Shown here piece by piece: positions 19,072 to 27,626 of a DNA stretch of 64,000 nt. The stretch's first letter is position 1, and the number at the start of each line of letters is the position of its first letter. Position numbers and translations under genes: made by a program. Location: assembly GCF_016481275.1 (NCBI RefSeq), contig NZ_JAEMNW010000014.1, forward strand, positions 1-64,000. The letters are read 5' to 3'. Origin of the DNA: Antrihabitans auranticaus. GTDB taxonomy: Bacteria > Actinomycetota > Actinomycetes > Mycobacteriales > Mycobacteriaceae. Under the pieces are notes generated by a model. It searched no databases. It saw nothing but the letters and a program-made list of their open reading frames with translations, and was not told where the DNA came from.

Positions 19072-20222
19072 CGCGCCTCGACGAGCCGTGCGAGCTCCTC
19101 CAGTGCAGAGCTGTAGATCTGTGAAATAGCCTCGGCAAGAGCGGGTTCGGCTTCTGGCGCCTCCGCCTGGAACTCTGCGCCCCAGACGACTTCGCTGCCG
19201 TCCGCGTGCTCGTTGACGGCGAACTCCGACCTGTAGAGCCGCAGCGGCAACGGTCCCGAAAGGTATTCGTAGACATAGCGCCGCTGATCATCGCTGTGTT
19301 CGACGATCCGCTCGGTCGCGTCACCACCGTTGTCCGCGAACGTCGCGTAGCGGAGATCGCCTTCCTGATATGACTTTTCGATTGCCGGCACCCATGTGGA
19401 GACGTTGGCCGTGTCGCCACCGATTGCCCAGACAGCAGCCGGTGTTGCGGAGATGACGCGAGATTCGTTGACCTGCATCGGTTTCCCTTCCGTTCGTTCG
19501 ATCAGTAGATCTTTCAGCCTGCGGACCTCCTCAGGTCCCACGCCGTGCGCACCCAACAGAGCGAGAACTCCGCCATACCGCCGGTCGACCTCGTTCAGGA
19601 AGCGCTCCATGACGTCGGGCGGTGCGGTCCACGCCTGCGGCGGATAGATGTCGGCGGCCGCGCCGTAGGACGCCATCTCACGCAGCCGCGTCATCGACGC
19701 GACGACGTCGTCAGGATTCGTGGCGTAATCAGCGACGATGTCCTCGCGCCGCACCCCGATCGCATCAAGAACCAGCGCGACGGCGACACCCGTCCGATCC
19801 TTGCCAACCGTGCAATGCACCAGCGCTGGAAGCACTTCCGGTTCGAGCAACCGGGAAACAAGCGCGACAACGCCGCGAGCATCCTCGGCGAGATAGCCCA
19901 GGTAGGTGCCGACGAGCGGATCGTCCTCGGGCATTGGCGCGACAGCGGAGTCTTCGGCCACCCGTGCCCGGAGTGTGAACGAATTCGGAACCAAACGAAC
20001 ACCGAGTTCGTCCAGCGGTCCCCGACCTTCGCGCTCGATCTCGTGCGGCAGCCGCAGATCGATCGTCGACCTGATCCCGGTGTCGGCAACCAACGCCTGA
20101 GCCGCATCGACACTCAAGAACTGCGGTGTTCCACTGCGATACAGGACGCCGTTTCGCACTCGGCCGTCCGTCGCGCGCAGTCCACCGACATCTCGGAACC
20201 CGAGCAGACCGCTGTAGGTCAC
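19068..20222 (-). CDS. Tyrosine/lipid phosphatase fused to an SRPBCC domain
   Basis: 384 residues from a GTG at 20222 that overlaps the thiolase stop (GTGA). Residues 1 to about 245 form a PtpB-like dual-specificity phosphatase: FRDVGGL at the start, then HCTVGKDRTGVA, the P-loop with Cys, Lys, Asp and Arg. From about residue 250 an SRPBCC domain begins (MQVNESRVISATPAAVWAI). The frame is continuous, but the internal ATG of MQVNES has GGAAGGG correctly spaced upstream, so a separate SRPBCC product is possible. Last gene of the carboxylase operon; substrate unknown. Confidence 0.82.
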   Translation of the reverse strand: MTYSGLLGFRDVGGLRATDGRVRNGVLYRSGTPQFLSVDAAQALVADTGIRSTIDLRLPHEIEREGRGPLDELGVRLVPNSFTLRARVAEDSAVAPMPEDDPLVGTYLGYLAEDARGVVALVSRLLEPEVLPALVHCTVGKDRTGVAVALVLDAIGVRREDIVADYATNPDDVVASMTRLREMASYGAAADIYPPQAWTAPPDVMERFLNEVDRRYGGVLALLGAHGVGPEEVRRLKDLLIERTEGKPMQVNESRVISATPAAVWAIGGDTANVSTWVPAIEKSYQEGDLRYATFADNGGDATERIVEHSDDQRRYVYEYLSGPLPLRLYRSEFAVNEHADGSEVVWGAEFQAEAPEAEPALAEAISQIYSSALEELARLVEAR

Positions 20223-21361
20223 GGCTGCACCGACAGAATCGTCACCACACACGCGTTGCCGTCCATGCCCGCTGCTCCCCCGCCCATCGTCTCGACCAGC
20301 CCAACTCGATGCCGCGCGACCTGCCGATCCCCCGCGACACCACGCAACTGCCAAGCGATCTCGGCCAGCTGCGCCATGCCCGTTGCGCCCAAGGGATGTC
20401 CGCGGGAAAGCAGGCCACCGCTCGGGTTCACCGGCTGCGCACCATCTCGCGCAGTATGACCCGACGCCGCAAGCTCGGCCCCTTTGCCGCGGGGCGCGAT
20501 TCCGAGCGCTTCGAGCGTGATGATCTCGCCGATGGTGAAGGCGTCGTGCACCTCCAGGACGTCGATCTCCTGCGGCGTCCGGTCGGCCTGTTCGAACGCC
20601 AGCGCAGCAGCGCGCGCGACACTTGCGAAACCCCACACGTCGTCACTGCGGTGGTCCCACAGTGCACCGGAAACCATTGCGGACGCCTCGATTCGAAGAT
20701 CGTTCTGCTCGCCCCGGTCGACGCCGACGATCGCCGCCCCTGCGCCGTCGCTCGTCGGGCAGCACTGCAGGAAGGTCAACGGTTCGGCGATCATCCGCGA
20801 GTCCAGCACCTCCTGCACAGTCGGTACGGACGTCCGCAATTGGGCGCGTGGGTTGTCCATGCCGTTGCGCTTGTTCTTCACGGCAACCGCTGCGAGTTGC
20901 TCAGGTGTGACGCCGAATTCGCCGACATACCGCTGCGCCTGCAGGGCGTACAGCCCGGGCAACGGCAGCGACGCGGCACCTTCGGGGTCGGTTGCCTCGG
21001 GCACGATCGCACCGGAGAACAGCGTCGACATCTGCTCCACGCCGAGAACGAGGACACACCGGAATCGTCCGACACGCACCGCCTCGACAGCCTCGTGATA
21101 CGCGCTTGTTCCACTTGCGCAGGCATTTTCGATCGTCCACATCGGGACACCCGGAATGCCGAGCCCGCGTTGAATCCGCGTCGCCACACCGGGCGGACCG
21201 AATACGGACCCGACCACGATGGCCTCGATCTCATCCGGCCGAATTCCCGCGTCCCGCACCGCTTCGGCGATCGCAGTCCAGGCGAGCGACTCGACGCGCT
21301 GCTCCGGAAAGCGTCCGTACGCGGAGGTTCCGACGCCCCACAGCATGGCTTGCTCAGTCAC
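20219..21361 (-). CDS. Thiolase-family protein (SCP2/Ltp-like)
   Basis: About 380 residues; the GTG at 21361 is a choice, and ATG 21346 or GTG 21373 are alternatives near GGAGG. ENACASGTSAY carries the nucleophilic Cys, EVHDAF replaces the NEAF block, and RGHPLGATGMAQ holds the catalytic His. The second Cys of classical thiolases is missing (ETMGGGAAGM), as in SCP2-thiolase/Ltp aldolases that work with a DUF35 partner. That partner is encoded immediately upstream. It should cleave a 3-oxo- or 3-hydroxyacyl-CoA made by the operon, by thiolysis or retro-aldol chemistry. Confidence 0.85.
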   Translation of the reverse strand: MTEQAMLWGVGTSAYGRFPEQRVESLAWTAIAEAVRDAGIRPDEIEAIVVGSVFGPPGVATRIQRGLGIPGVPMWTIENACASGTSAYHEAVEAVRVGRFRCVLVLGVEQMSTLFSGAIVPEATDPEGAASLPLPGLYALQAQRYVGEFGVTPEQLAAVAVKNKRNGMDNPRAQLRTSVPTVQEVLDSRMIAEPLTFLQCCPTSDGAGAAIVGVDRGEQNDLRIEASAMVSGALWDHRSDDVWGFASVARAAALAFEQADRTPQEIDVLEVHDAFTIGEIITLEALGIAPRGKGAELAASGHTARDGAQPVNPSGGLLSRGHPLGATGMAQLAEIAWQLRGVAGDRQVARHRVGLVETMGGGAAGMDGNACVVTILSVQP

Positions 21362-21471
21362 TTGCTGTAACACTTTCCTCCGCTTCGCTCCGGGCTCATT
21401 CGACACCGGTTTCCCTCCTCGACTCCGTCGCTGCGCTCCCTCGCTCGTCAGTCCAACCGGCGTCGGGCCGC

Positions 21472-21882
21472 TCACGCCTCCTCCTTCTTTGCGATCAAGT
21501 CACCGTCGTCGACCCCGCAGATCTCGAGCCGTTCACCCAGTGCGAGCAGCACAGGCTCATCCAGATAAACCAACACCCGGGGGCCGTCGTCCAAATCGAG
21601 ATACGCCAGCCCGAAGGGCGGCCTGCGCTTGCCGACCGGAATAGCGACAACCGTCGACGACCACGCCGAACCACTCCGACGGAAAGTCGCCGGCTCGACC
21701 GGCGAATAGCACACCGGACACCACGGAAGTCCCTGTTGCGCGGCCGGATACCGGCATTCTGTACAGCGCGAACCGAGGAGGCCGGCGTCGGCGAGAACCG
21801 GCCGAGAATCCGCGACAGGCAGCCCGCCGACCGCCGACCCGGCACGCCGTTTGGTCGGCCGCCCGACGCCGAGTTCCGTCAT
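21472..21882 (-). CDS. Zn-ribbon/OB-fold (DUF35) thiolase partner
   Basis: 136 residues from ATG 21882. CTECRYPAAQQGLPWCPVC is the four-cysteine zinc ribbon, followed by an OB fold (SAWSSTVVAIPVGKRRPPFG...YLDL). Such proteins bind thiolases, HMG-CoA synthases and Ltp aldolases and act as acyl-CoA gates or adaptors. It abuts the carboxyltransferase gene by a base-sharing ATGA junction and lies upstream of the thiolase. Confidence 0.85.
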   Translation of the reverse strand: MTELGVGRPTKRRAGSAVGGLPVADSRPVLADAGLLGSRCTECRYPAAQQGLPWCPVCYSPVEPATFRRSGSAWSSTVVAIPVGKRRPPFGLAYLDLDDGPRVLVYLDEPVLLALGERLEICGVDDGDLIAKKEEA

Positions 21883-23381
21883 CAGTGGTCACCTTCGAGG
21901 GTCAGCGCAAAGTCGTCCGCCTCGATGTGCAGATACGCGCCGACCGAGGTCTCCACGAGTTCGCGGATATAGCGCGCCTGGCTGCTCGTCGGCGCGAAAT
22001 CGCGGTTGCGTTGCGGTGTCGCCCGCATGACGTCGATATCGCGCTCGGGGACGAGGAATCGAAGAATCAGCTCGTCGTCGGTGATCGACTCACCGAACTT
22101 CTTGCGCAGCTCGGCCAAGCTCGGCTGAGGCGGCTCCCAGTCCACGTAGGTCTTCGCCTTGGGCGAGCTCATGATCTTGTCGAGCACGTCGGGATCCATT
22201 GGTGCGACGGGCTTTCCGTAGAATCCGTTGGCGTAGATCATCACTTCGTCGGGGACGACAGCGTAGCGATCCCCCGTCACCACGTTGAGCACCGCCTGAG
22301 TGCCGACGAGTTGCGAGAACGGCGTGGCCATCACCGGGTAACCGAGTTCTTCACGAACGCGCGACATTTCGTCGAGCACCTCTTCGAATCGGTCCTCCAT
22401 CCCGCGATCCTTCAGCTGCGCTTTGAACGTTCCCGCCATGCCGCCGGGAAGTTGGTGGCGGTACTGGAACAGGGAATACTCTGCAGGCTGACCGACCGGG
22501 AGGTCCTCGTATTCGGCGACGCGCAGCAGATGCTGCTCGACCGCCGCGAAGCGTGAGTCGTCGAGATCGACCTCGAAGCCGGCATAGCGCAGGTTGGCGA
22601 CCGTGTTCTCCGTCGACGGTAGGGAAACACCCGCTGCCAACGGACGACTCGCGGTGTGGACGCGGTCCGCGCCCGCGAGGATGCCCTCGAGGTAGTTGAC
22701 CGGCGCGAGGGCGTTGTTGCTGTGGAAGTGGATCTCGACCGGTAGGTCACCCGCCGCCTTCTTGATAGCACCGACGAGCGAACGGGTCCGCTCGGGAGTG
22801 AGGAGACCTGCCGCGTCCTCGAGTTCGATGCCGTCGGCGCCGGTCGCAACCAGTTCACGCGTGCGCTCCGCGTAGTACTCGTCGGTGTGGTACGGGCTGT
22901 CGGCGTAGAGGATGCACGGGAGTGCCTGCGCCCCATGCGCTTGCACCGTCTTCACCAACCGGCCGATCTTGTCGATGTTGAACAGTCCGTCGTAGATCCA
23001 GAAGCTGCCGATGCCATGTGCGCACAGTCGCTGCACCCAGAGATCCATCACGCTGTCGGCAGTCAGCCCGAACGTCACGATGCCGTTGCTCCGCGTGCCG
23101 GCGCGCACCGTCGTCTTCGGCATCGCCTTGGATAGCGACTTCAGCTGCTCCCAGGGATCTTCCTTGCAGTGCCGCACCAGCACTTCGAAGATCGAGCTGC
23201 CGACGAGGTCGATGGTGTGAAAGCCGGTACGGTCCAGCTCTGCGGCCATCGGCAGGCCCATGTCCTTGCGAAGCCGCATGCCCCACCAACTCTGCGGACC
23301 GTCTCGCAGGGTCTGGTCGATGACGTCGATCTTGCGGCGAGTGCCGTCGGCGTTGCGCGGGGCGCAGTCCAGGTAGCTCAT
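21882..23381 (-). CDS. Biotin-dependent carboxyltransferase (PycB/OadA/5S-like), divergent
   Basis: 499 residues from ATG 23381. It is a DRE-TIM barrel: IDQTLRDGPQS (Asp22 as metal ligand), HFH (His218, His220) and GVSLPSTENTVANL. In canonical members (pyruvate carboxylase, oxaloacetate decarboxylase, transcarboxylase 5S) the block ICIKDMAGLL contains the carboxylated lysine that completes the metal site. Here it reads IELEDAAGLL, with Glu188 at that position. It should transfer CO2 from carboxybiotin to an enolisable acceptor, and the changed metal site suggests an unusual one. The gene overlaps the biotin carboxylase gene by 4 bp. Confidence 0.85.
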   Translation of the reverse strand: MSYLDCAPRNADGTRRKIDVIDQTLRDGPQSWWGMRLRKDMGLPMAAELDRTGFHTIDLVGSSIFEVLVRHCKEDPWEQLKSLSKAMPKTTVRAGTRSNGIVTFGLTADSVMDLWVQRLCAHGIGSFWIYDGLFNIDKIGRLVKTVQAHGAQALPCILYADSPYHTDEYYAERTRELVATGADGIELEDAAGLLTPERTRSLVGAIKKAAGDLPVEIHFHSNNALAPVNYLEGILAGADRVHTASRPLAAGVSLPSTENTVANLRYAGFEVDLDDSRFAAVEQHLLRVAEYEDLPVGQPAEYSLFQYRHQLPGGMAGTFKAQLKDRGMEDRFEEVLDEMSRVREELGYPVMATPFSQLVGTQAVLNVVTGDRYAVVPDEVMIYANGFYGKPVAPMDPDVLDKIMSSPKAKTYVDWEPPQPSLAELRKKFGESITDDELILRFLVPERDIDVMRATPQRNRDFAPTSSQARYIRELVETSVGAYLHIEADDFALTLEGDH

Positions 23382-24769
23382 GAGATCTTCTCCAGATAGT
23401 CCGGTAGCCCGCGTGAGGCAATCCAGTCGGTGGTTACGGTGCCTGCTCGAAAGTCGGGGTGATCCAGTGCGATTCGTGCGAAGTCCGCGGTCGTCGGCAC
23501 ACCCTCGACGCGTAAACGTCCTAACGCAGCGATCATTCTGTCGATGGCTGCGTCGCGGCTGGGTCCGTACGCGACGATCTTGGCCAGCAGTGAGTCGTAA
23601 TACGGAGTGACGACGTAGCCCGGTTCGCAGTGGGAATCGACCCGAATGCCCTCCCCGACAGGCGGTTCCCAGACCTGCACCGTGCCGGGGTTCGGAATGA
23701 ACCCGCGCGCAGGGTCTTCGGTGGTGATCCGCACCTCGATCGCATGACCGGTCAGCGAGATGTCGCCCTGGGTGAACCGGAGTGGTTCGCCTGCAGCAGA
23801 GCGCAATTGCTCGGCGACCAGGTCGACGCCGGTCACCATCTCGGTGACCGGGTGTTCGACCTGGATCCGGGCGTTGAACTCCAGAAATGCGTACCGCTGC
23901 TTGTCTGCGTCGTAGATGAACTCGACGGTTCCCGCGCTGTCCAGCCCGAGCGCCTCGGCGAAAGCCACTCCACTACTGCGAATTTGCTGGCGGATCGCGT
24001 CAGGCAAGTTCGGTGCCGGCGACTCCTCGACGACCTTCTGATGGCGCCGTTGCAACGTGCAATCACGTTCGCCGAGATGAACGACGGACCCGTGCTTGTC
24101 GCCCAGCACCTGGACCTCGATGTGTCGCGCGTTCCGAATGAACTGTTCGACGTAGAGACGTCCGTCACCGAACGCGGACTGCGCTTCCGCCGCAGCCGCA
24201 TGCCAGCGATTGCGAAGCTCGGCTTCGTTCTCCACCACCGACATTCCGCGGCCACCGCCACCGGCTGCCGCTTTGACAAGCACGGGGTAGCCGATGTCGG
24301 AGGCCGCCTGCACTGCCGCCTCTGCGGTGTCGAGGATCGGCGAACCGACCAGCACTGGAATTCCCGCCGAGCGGGCAAGCTCGCGCGCACGCGCCTTGTC
24401 GCCGGCCTGGGCTACCGCCTCGGGCCGAGGGCCGACGAACACCAGCCCCTCGGCAACACAGGCCGCAGCAAAGTCAGGATTCTCCGACAGAAACCCGTAG
24501 CCGGGATGTACTGCATCGCAGCCTGTTCCGAGGGCCGCGCTCAGAATCAACGGAATCGCAAGGTAACTCTTTCCCGCCGGAGGGGGTCCGATGCATACGG
24601 CACGATCCGCGAGTCGGGCGGGCATTCCGTCTCGGTCCGCCGTCGACGTGACGACGACGGTCTCGATGCCGAGCGCCCGGCAGGCCTTGATCACGCGAAC
24701 CGCGATCTCGCCACGATTGGCGACGAGGACCTTGCGTAGGGCCGTGCGGGTCAGCACAGGGCTAGCCAT
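23378..24769 (-). CDS. Biotin carboxylase subunit
   Basis: 463 residues, ATG at 24769, usual AccC length. VLVANRGEIAVRVIKACRALG is the N-terminal signature, GGGGRGM the ATP-grasp glycine loop, ERDCTLQRRHQKVVEE the bicarbonate/biotin site and EFNARIQVEHPVTE the metal site. It carboxylates biotin on the carrier protein using ATP and bicarbonate. It overlaps the carrier gene by 8 bp and the carboxyltransferase gene by 4 bp, so the three form one enzyme. No separate AccA/AccD-type transferase is present. Confidence 0.95.
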   Translation of the reverse strand: MASPVLTRTALRKVLVANRGEIAVRVIKACRALGIETVVVTSTADRDGMPARLADRAVCIGPPPAGKSYLAIPLILSAALGTGCDAVHPGYGFLSENPDFAAACVAEGLVFVGPRPEAVAQAGDKARARELARSAGIPVLVGSPILDTAEAAVQAASDIGYPVLVKAAAGGGGRGMSVVENEAELRNRWHAAAAEAQSAFGDGRLYVEQFIRNARHIEVQVLGDKHGSVVHLGERDCTLQRRHQKVVEESPAPNLPDAIRQQIRSSGVAFAEALGLDSAGTVEFIYDADKQRYAFLEFNARIQVEHPVTEMVTGVDLVAEQLRSAAGEPLRFTQGDISLTGHAIEVRITTEDPARGFIPNPGTVQVWEPPVGEGIRVDSHCEPGYVVTPYYDSLLAKIVAYGPSRDAAIDRMIAALGRLRVEGVPTTADFARIALDHPDFRAGTVTTDWIASRGLPDYLEKIS

Positions 24770-25274
24770 CGGACGGCCTGATCAGAAACAGCGGCTGTTC
24801 GAACTCGACAAGTGCGGCGTTCTCGGCGCACACCTGCACGACCTCGCCGGCTTGCGCGGCAAGCACCGGGTTCATCAACTTCATCACCTCGACGATGGCG
24901 AGTTGCTGTCCGGCCTCGACCTTCTGACCGACCTGGACGAACGGCGGCTCCCCCGGGCTCGGTGCCGTCCAGAAAGCTCCGACCGTCGGCGATCGCACCT
25001 CGACGCAGCCGGCGGTATCGACCTGTGCAGCTGGGGTTGCGACCGGACGGGCAGGTTCGACGGCTACAGGAGGCGCGTCGTTCACGACGGGCGCTACGGT
25101 CTTGGCAGGCGCTTCGGGAGTCCGTGGAGCCGCAGCCTGCGCCGGCGGACCGTTCTTGCCGACGGTGATGCGCATGCCATTGACTTCCAGCGTCATGGCC
25201 GTCCACGTGGAATCGTTGAAGGTGCGCAGAATCTCGCGAACCTCGCGGCGGGTCATGCTGTCCGGTGTGGTCAC
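24762..25274 (-). CDS. Biotin carboxyl carrier protein
   Basis: 170 residues from ATG 25274. An N-terminal helix (TRREVREILRTFNDS) is followed by a Pro/Ala-rich linker (about 43-88) and a biotinyl domain with EVMKLMNP, biotin on Lys132. VRSPTVGAFWTAPSPGEPPFVQ is the AccB-type thumb region. It carries carboxybiotin between the two enzyme subunits encoded downstream. It overlaps the PPDK-like gene by 4 bp, linking carboxylation to phosphotransfer in one transcript. Confidence 0.94.
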   Translation of the reverse strand: MTTPDSMTRREVREILRTFNDSTWTAMTLEVNGMRITVGKNGPPAQAAAPRTPEAPAKTVAPVVNDAPPVAVEPARPVATPAAQVDTAGCVEVRSPTVGAFWTAPSPGEPPFVQVGQKVEAGQQLAIVEVMKLMNPVLAAQAGEVVQVCAENAALVEFEQPLFLIRPSDG

Positions 25275-27001
25275 GATGTCTTCCTCACGTGTGCGATGGC
25301 TGCCAGCAGAACCGGCAGCCGGTGTGCGGCGACGATGACCTCGACGCCTGCGTCGACTGCCGCTCGAACGCCGTCAGGAGTAGCAAACACAGCTCCGCGA
25401 ACGGTTTTGGTGCCCGGCGGAATTGGTGGGAGTTGCTCGCCGAGCTCATCGCCCGACACCGCGTCGGCGTCGAATACCGGCTCCACAGCTCCCGACGTCG
25501 CGACCTGCACGGGCGAATGCAACTCCGCCCACTCGGTCAGGCGTCGCAGGTCGTCGTCTTCACTCTCGTCGACGACTGAGGTCTCCAACGAGCCTGCAAA
25601 GACCCTCCCACTCGTCGCATCAACTGTGACGACCCGACCGACCAAACGCTCGACCGCGCCCGCACCGCAACCGACTACGCACGGAGTATCCAGCGCGCGG
25701 CTCACGACCGCCGCGTGCGACGTAGCGCCACCCTGCTCGGTGACGACCGCTGCGGCGGCGATCATGCCGTGCACGTCTTCGGGGCTGGTGGACCGACGAA
25801 CCAGGATGCTGCCCGGATTCGCCTGTGCCGCTTCGGGAGTGTCGACGACGACGCCCGTCGCAACGCCCGGACTTGCCGCGACTCCGGAGACGAGTACCTC
25901 GGCGTCACCGATATCACCCAACTCGGGCCGCAACAACGTACGGATCTGGTCTGCGCTCACGCGCGTCAACGCATCGACAGGCTCGATGACGCCCTCGTCG
26001 ACGAGTTCGACCGCGATCCGCACAGCCGCGCGTGCGGTTCGCTTCGCCGGGCGTGATTGCAGCAGAAACAGCTGGCCCTGCTGGACCGTGAACTCGATGT
26101 CCTGGGCGTCGCGTCCCTCACGATCGAGCCGCTCTGCCGCATCCAGCAGTTCAGCGTGAACCGACGGCCACTGCTCGGCCAAGTGCGAGAGCGGGCGTGG
26201 TGTCACTCGTCCGGACACCACGTCTTCCCCCTGCCCGCGCTGCAGGTACTCGCCATACACCTCGCGCGTTCCGTCAACAGGGTTGCGGGTGAACAGAACT
26301 CCGGTGCCGGAGTCGTCGTCGAGGTTGCCGAACACCATCGCCTGGATCGTGACGGCAGTACCGAGGTCGTCGGGAATTCCGTAATGCTTGCGATATGCCA
26401 CGGCGCGCCGCGACCGGCTCGATTGGAACACCGAGGCAACCGCATTCCGCAGCTGCTCCCATGGATCCGCCGGCACCGACTCGTCGACATCGTCTGCAAT
26501 AGCGGCCTGAACGGCCACCAGATCGGGCAGGTCTTCCAGGTCCTCGACGCATCCGAGCACGAGGCGGCCGTAGAAGCCGGCGAATCGACGATGCACCTCC
26601 GCCGCGAATGCCGCGTCGCCACTCTCGGCAGCCAACGCTGACTCAACGGCGTCGTTGCAACCGAGATCGAGAATGGTGTCCATCATGCCCGGCATACTGA
26701 CGGCCGCACCGGACCGCACCGAGACCAGCAAGGGGCGCTCGCTGCCACCGAAGGTCCGTCCGAGTTCTTTCTCCAGCAGTCGGATTCCGGCTTCGAGTTC
26801 CTCGACCAAACCTTCAGGCAGACCGCCGGTTTCGAAGAATGCGGCGCACGCCTCGGTCGTCACGACGAACGCCGGCGGCACGCGCAGGCCGAGTGACCGC
26901 ATACGCCACAGGCTCCAAGCCTTGCCGCCGACCAGATCGCGGCTCGGCTCAACCGGCCCGTCCGGTATTACGAGCCAGCGCATTCCGATTGCCGTGCTCA
27001 T
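25271..27001 (-). CDS. PPDK/PEP-synthase-like phosphotransferase lacking the PEP/pyruvate barrel
   Basis: 576 residues; ATG 27001 overlaps the previous stop (ATGA). The N-terminal ATP-binding domain is PPDK-like (GGKAWSLWRMRSLGL at 25-39, VSVRSGAAVSMPGMMDTILD at 93-112, QDIEFT at 300-305). The phosphohistidine swivel domain follows, with TEQGGATSHAAVVSR (421-435; His429). After about residue 475 only ~100 residues remain; the TIM barrel that binds PEP/pyruvate in PPDK (total ~870) is missing. It should phosphorylate its His with ATP and pass the phosphate to another subunit or substrate, as in phenylphosphate synthase or rifampin phosphotransferase. Confidence 0.87.
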   Translation of the reverse strand: MSTAIGMRWLVIPDGPVEPSRDLVGGKAWSLWRMRSLGLRVPPAFVVTTEACAAFFETGGLPEGLVEELEAGIRLLEKELGRTFGGSERPLLVSVRSGAAVSMPGMMDTILDLGCNDAVESALAAESGDAAFAAEVHRRFAGFYGRLVLGCVEDLEDLPDLVAVQAAIADDVDESVPADPWEQLRNAVASVFQSSRSRRAVAYRKHYGIPDDLGTAVTIQAMVFGNLDDDSGTGVLFTRNPVDGTREVYGEYLQRGQGEDVVSGRVTPRPLSHLAEQWPSVHAELLDAAERLDREGRDAQDIEFTVQQGQLFLLQSRPAKRTARAAVRIAVELVDEGVIEPVDALTRVSADQIRTLLRPELGDIGDAEVLVSGVAASPGVATGVVVDTPEAAQANPGSILVRRSTSPEDVHGMIAAAAVVTEQGGATSHAAVVSRALDTPCVVGCGAGAVERLVGRVVTVDATSGRVFAGSLETSVVDESEDDDLRRLTEWAELHSPVQVATSGAVEPVFDADAVSGDELGEQLPPIPPGTKTVRGAVFATPDGVRAAVDAGVEVIVAAHRLPVLLAAIAHVRKTS

Positions 27002-27606
27002 TCGGGACGCTCCCGTCCGGTGAGTCGCAGGATGTGCTCGTGCATCTGGAACCACACGGTGTGGACCGAGTCGACTCGGACACCGCTGATGTAGTCCGTC
27101 TCGCCGCCTTCGGCGCGAGTGAGCGCAGAGCCGATCCGGTCGAGGAATCGGTCTACGAGCGGATCCGCATTCACCAACGGCTGCAGTACTTTCTGGGTCT
27201 TGTCGACAACCCGGCCGAGCTTCGCGATGATCTTCGCGTCGTACTCGGCGTCGCCGTGATCGTTCGTGACCCGCTCACCGTTGACCTCGACGGTCTGCCA
27301 ATCGGTTGTGAGAGAAAGGATCTGCTTGTTGACCCCGGTCTCGAAGCTATCCATCGCTGCGCTCACGTCCTGATCTTCACGCACCGAGGCGAACGCACGT
27401 GCGTAAACCTCGTCCAGGAACTGCCGCCCCGCGGGAGTGATCATGGCGTTGCCGCGCCGCGAGATGACGGCTCCGTCAGCGGCTGCCTTCTCGAGGGCCG
27501 CCTCGACGTCGGCGGTGGCGAGGCCGTTGACCTCGGCCAGCTGCTCGGCGGATCCCAGCTGGCGCAAGGTCAGCGAGTGGACTGTGAGTTCGTATTCGTC
27601 GAGCAT
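26998..27606 (-). CDS. Unknown protein with winged-helix-like N-terminus
   Basis: 202 residues. ATG 27606 was chosen for its GGAAGG at 27613-27618; ATG 27630, overlapping the ligase stop, would add eight residues. Residues 5-65 look like a winged helix (LTLRQLGSAEQLAEVNGLAT, then DGAVISRRGNAMITPAGRQF). The remainder is helical with no recognised domain. It could be a regulator of the operon or a structural subunit of the phosphotransferase, whose gene overlaps it. Not recognised beyond this. Confidence 0.7.
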   Translation of the reverse strand: MLDEYELTVHSLTLRQLGSAEQLAEVNGLATADVEAALEKAAADGAVISRRGNAMITPAGRQFLDEVYARAFASVREDQDVSAAMDSFETGVNKQILSLTTDWQTVEVNGERVTNDHGDAEYDAKIIAKLGRVVDKTQKVLQPLVNADPLVDRFLDRIGSALTRAEGGETDYISGVRVDSVHTVWFQMHEHILRLTGRERPE

Positions 27607-27626
27607 GATGGTCCTTCCGATCGTTG

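Noticed and set aside
22412-22936. Minus-strand frame of 174 residues inside the carboxyltransferase gene
   Set aside because: Serine/arginine-rich shifted shadow of the real frame.
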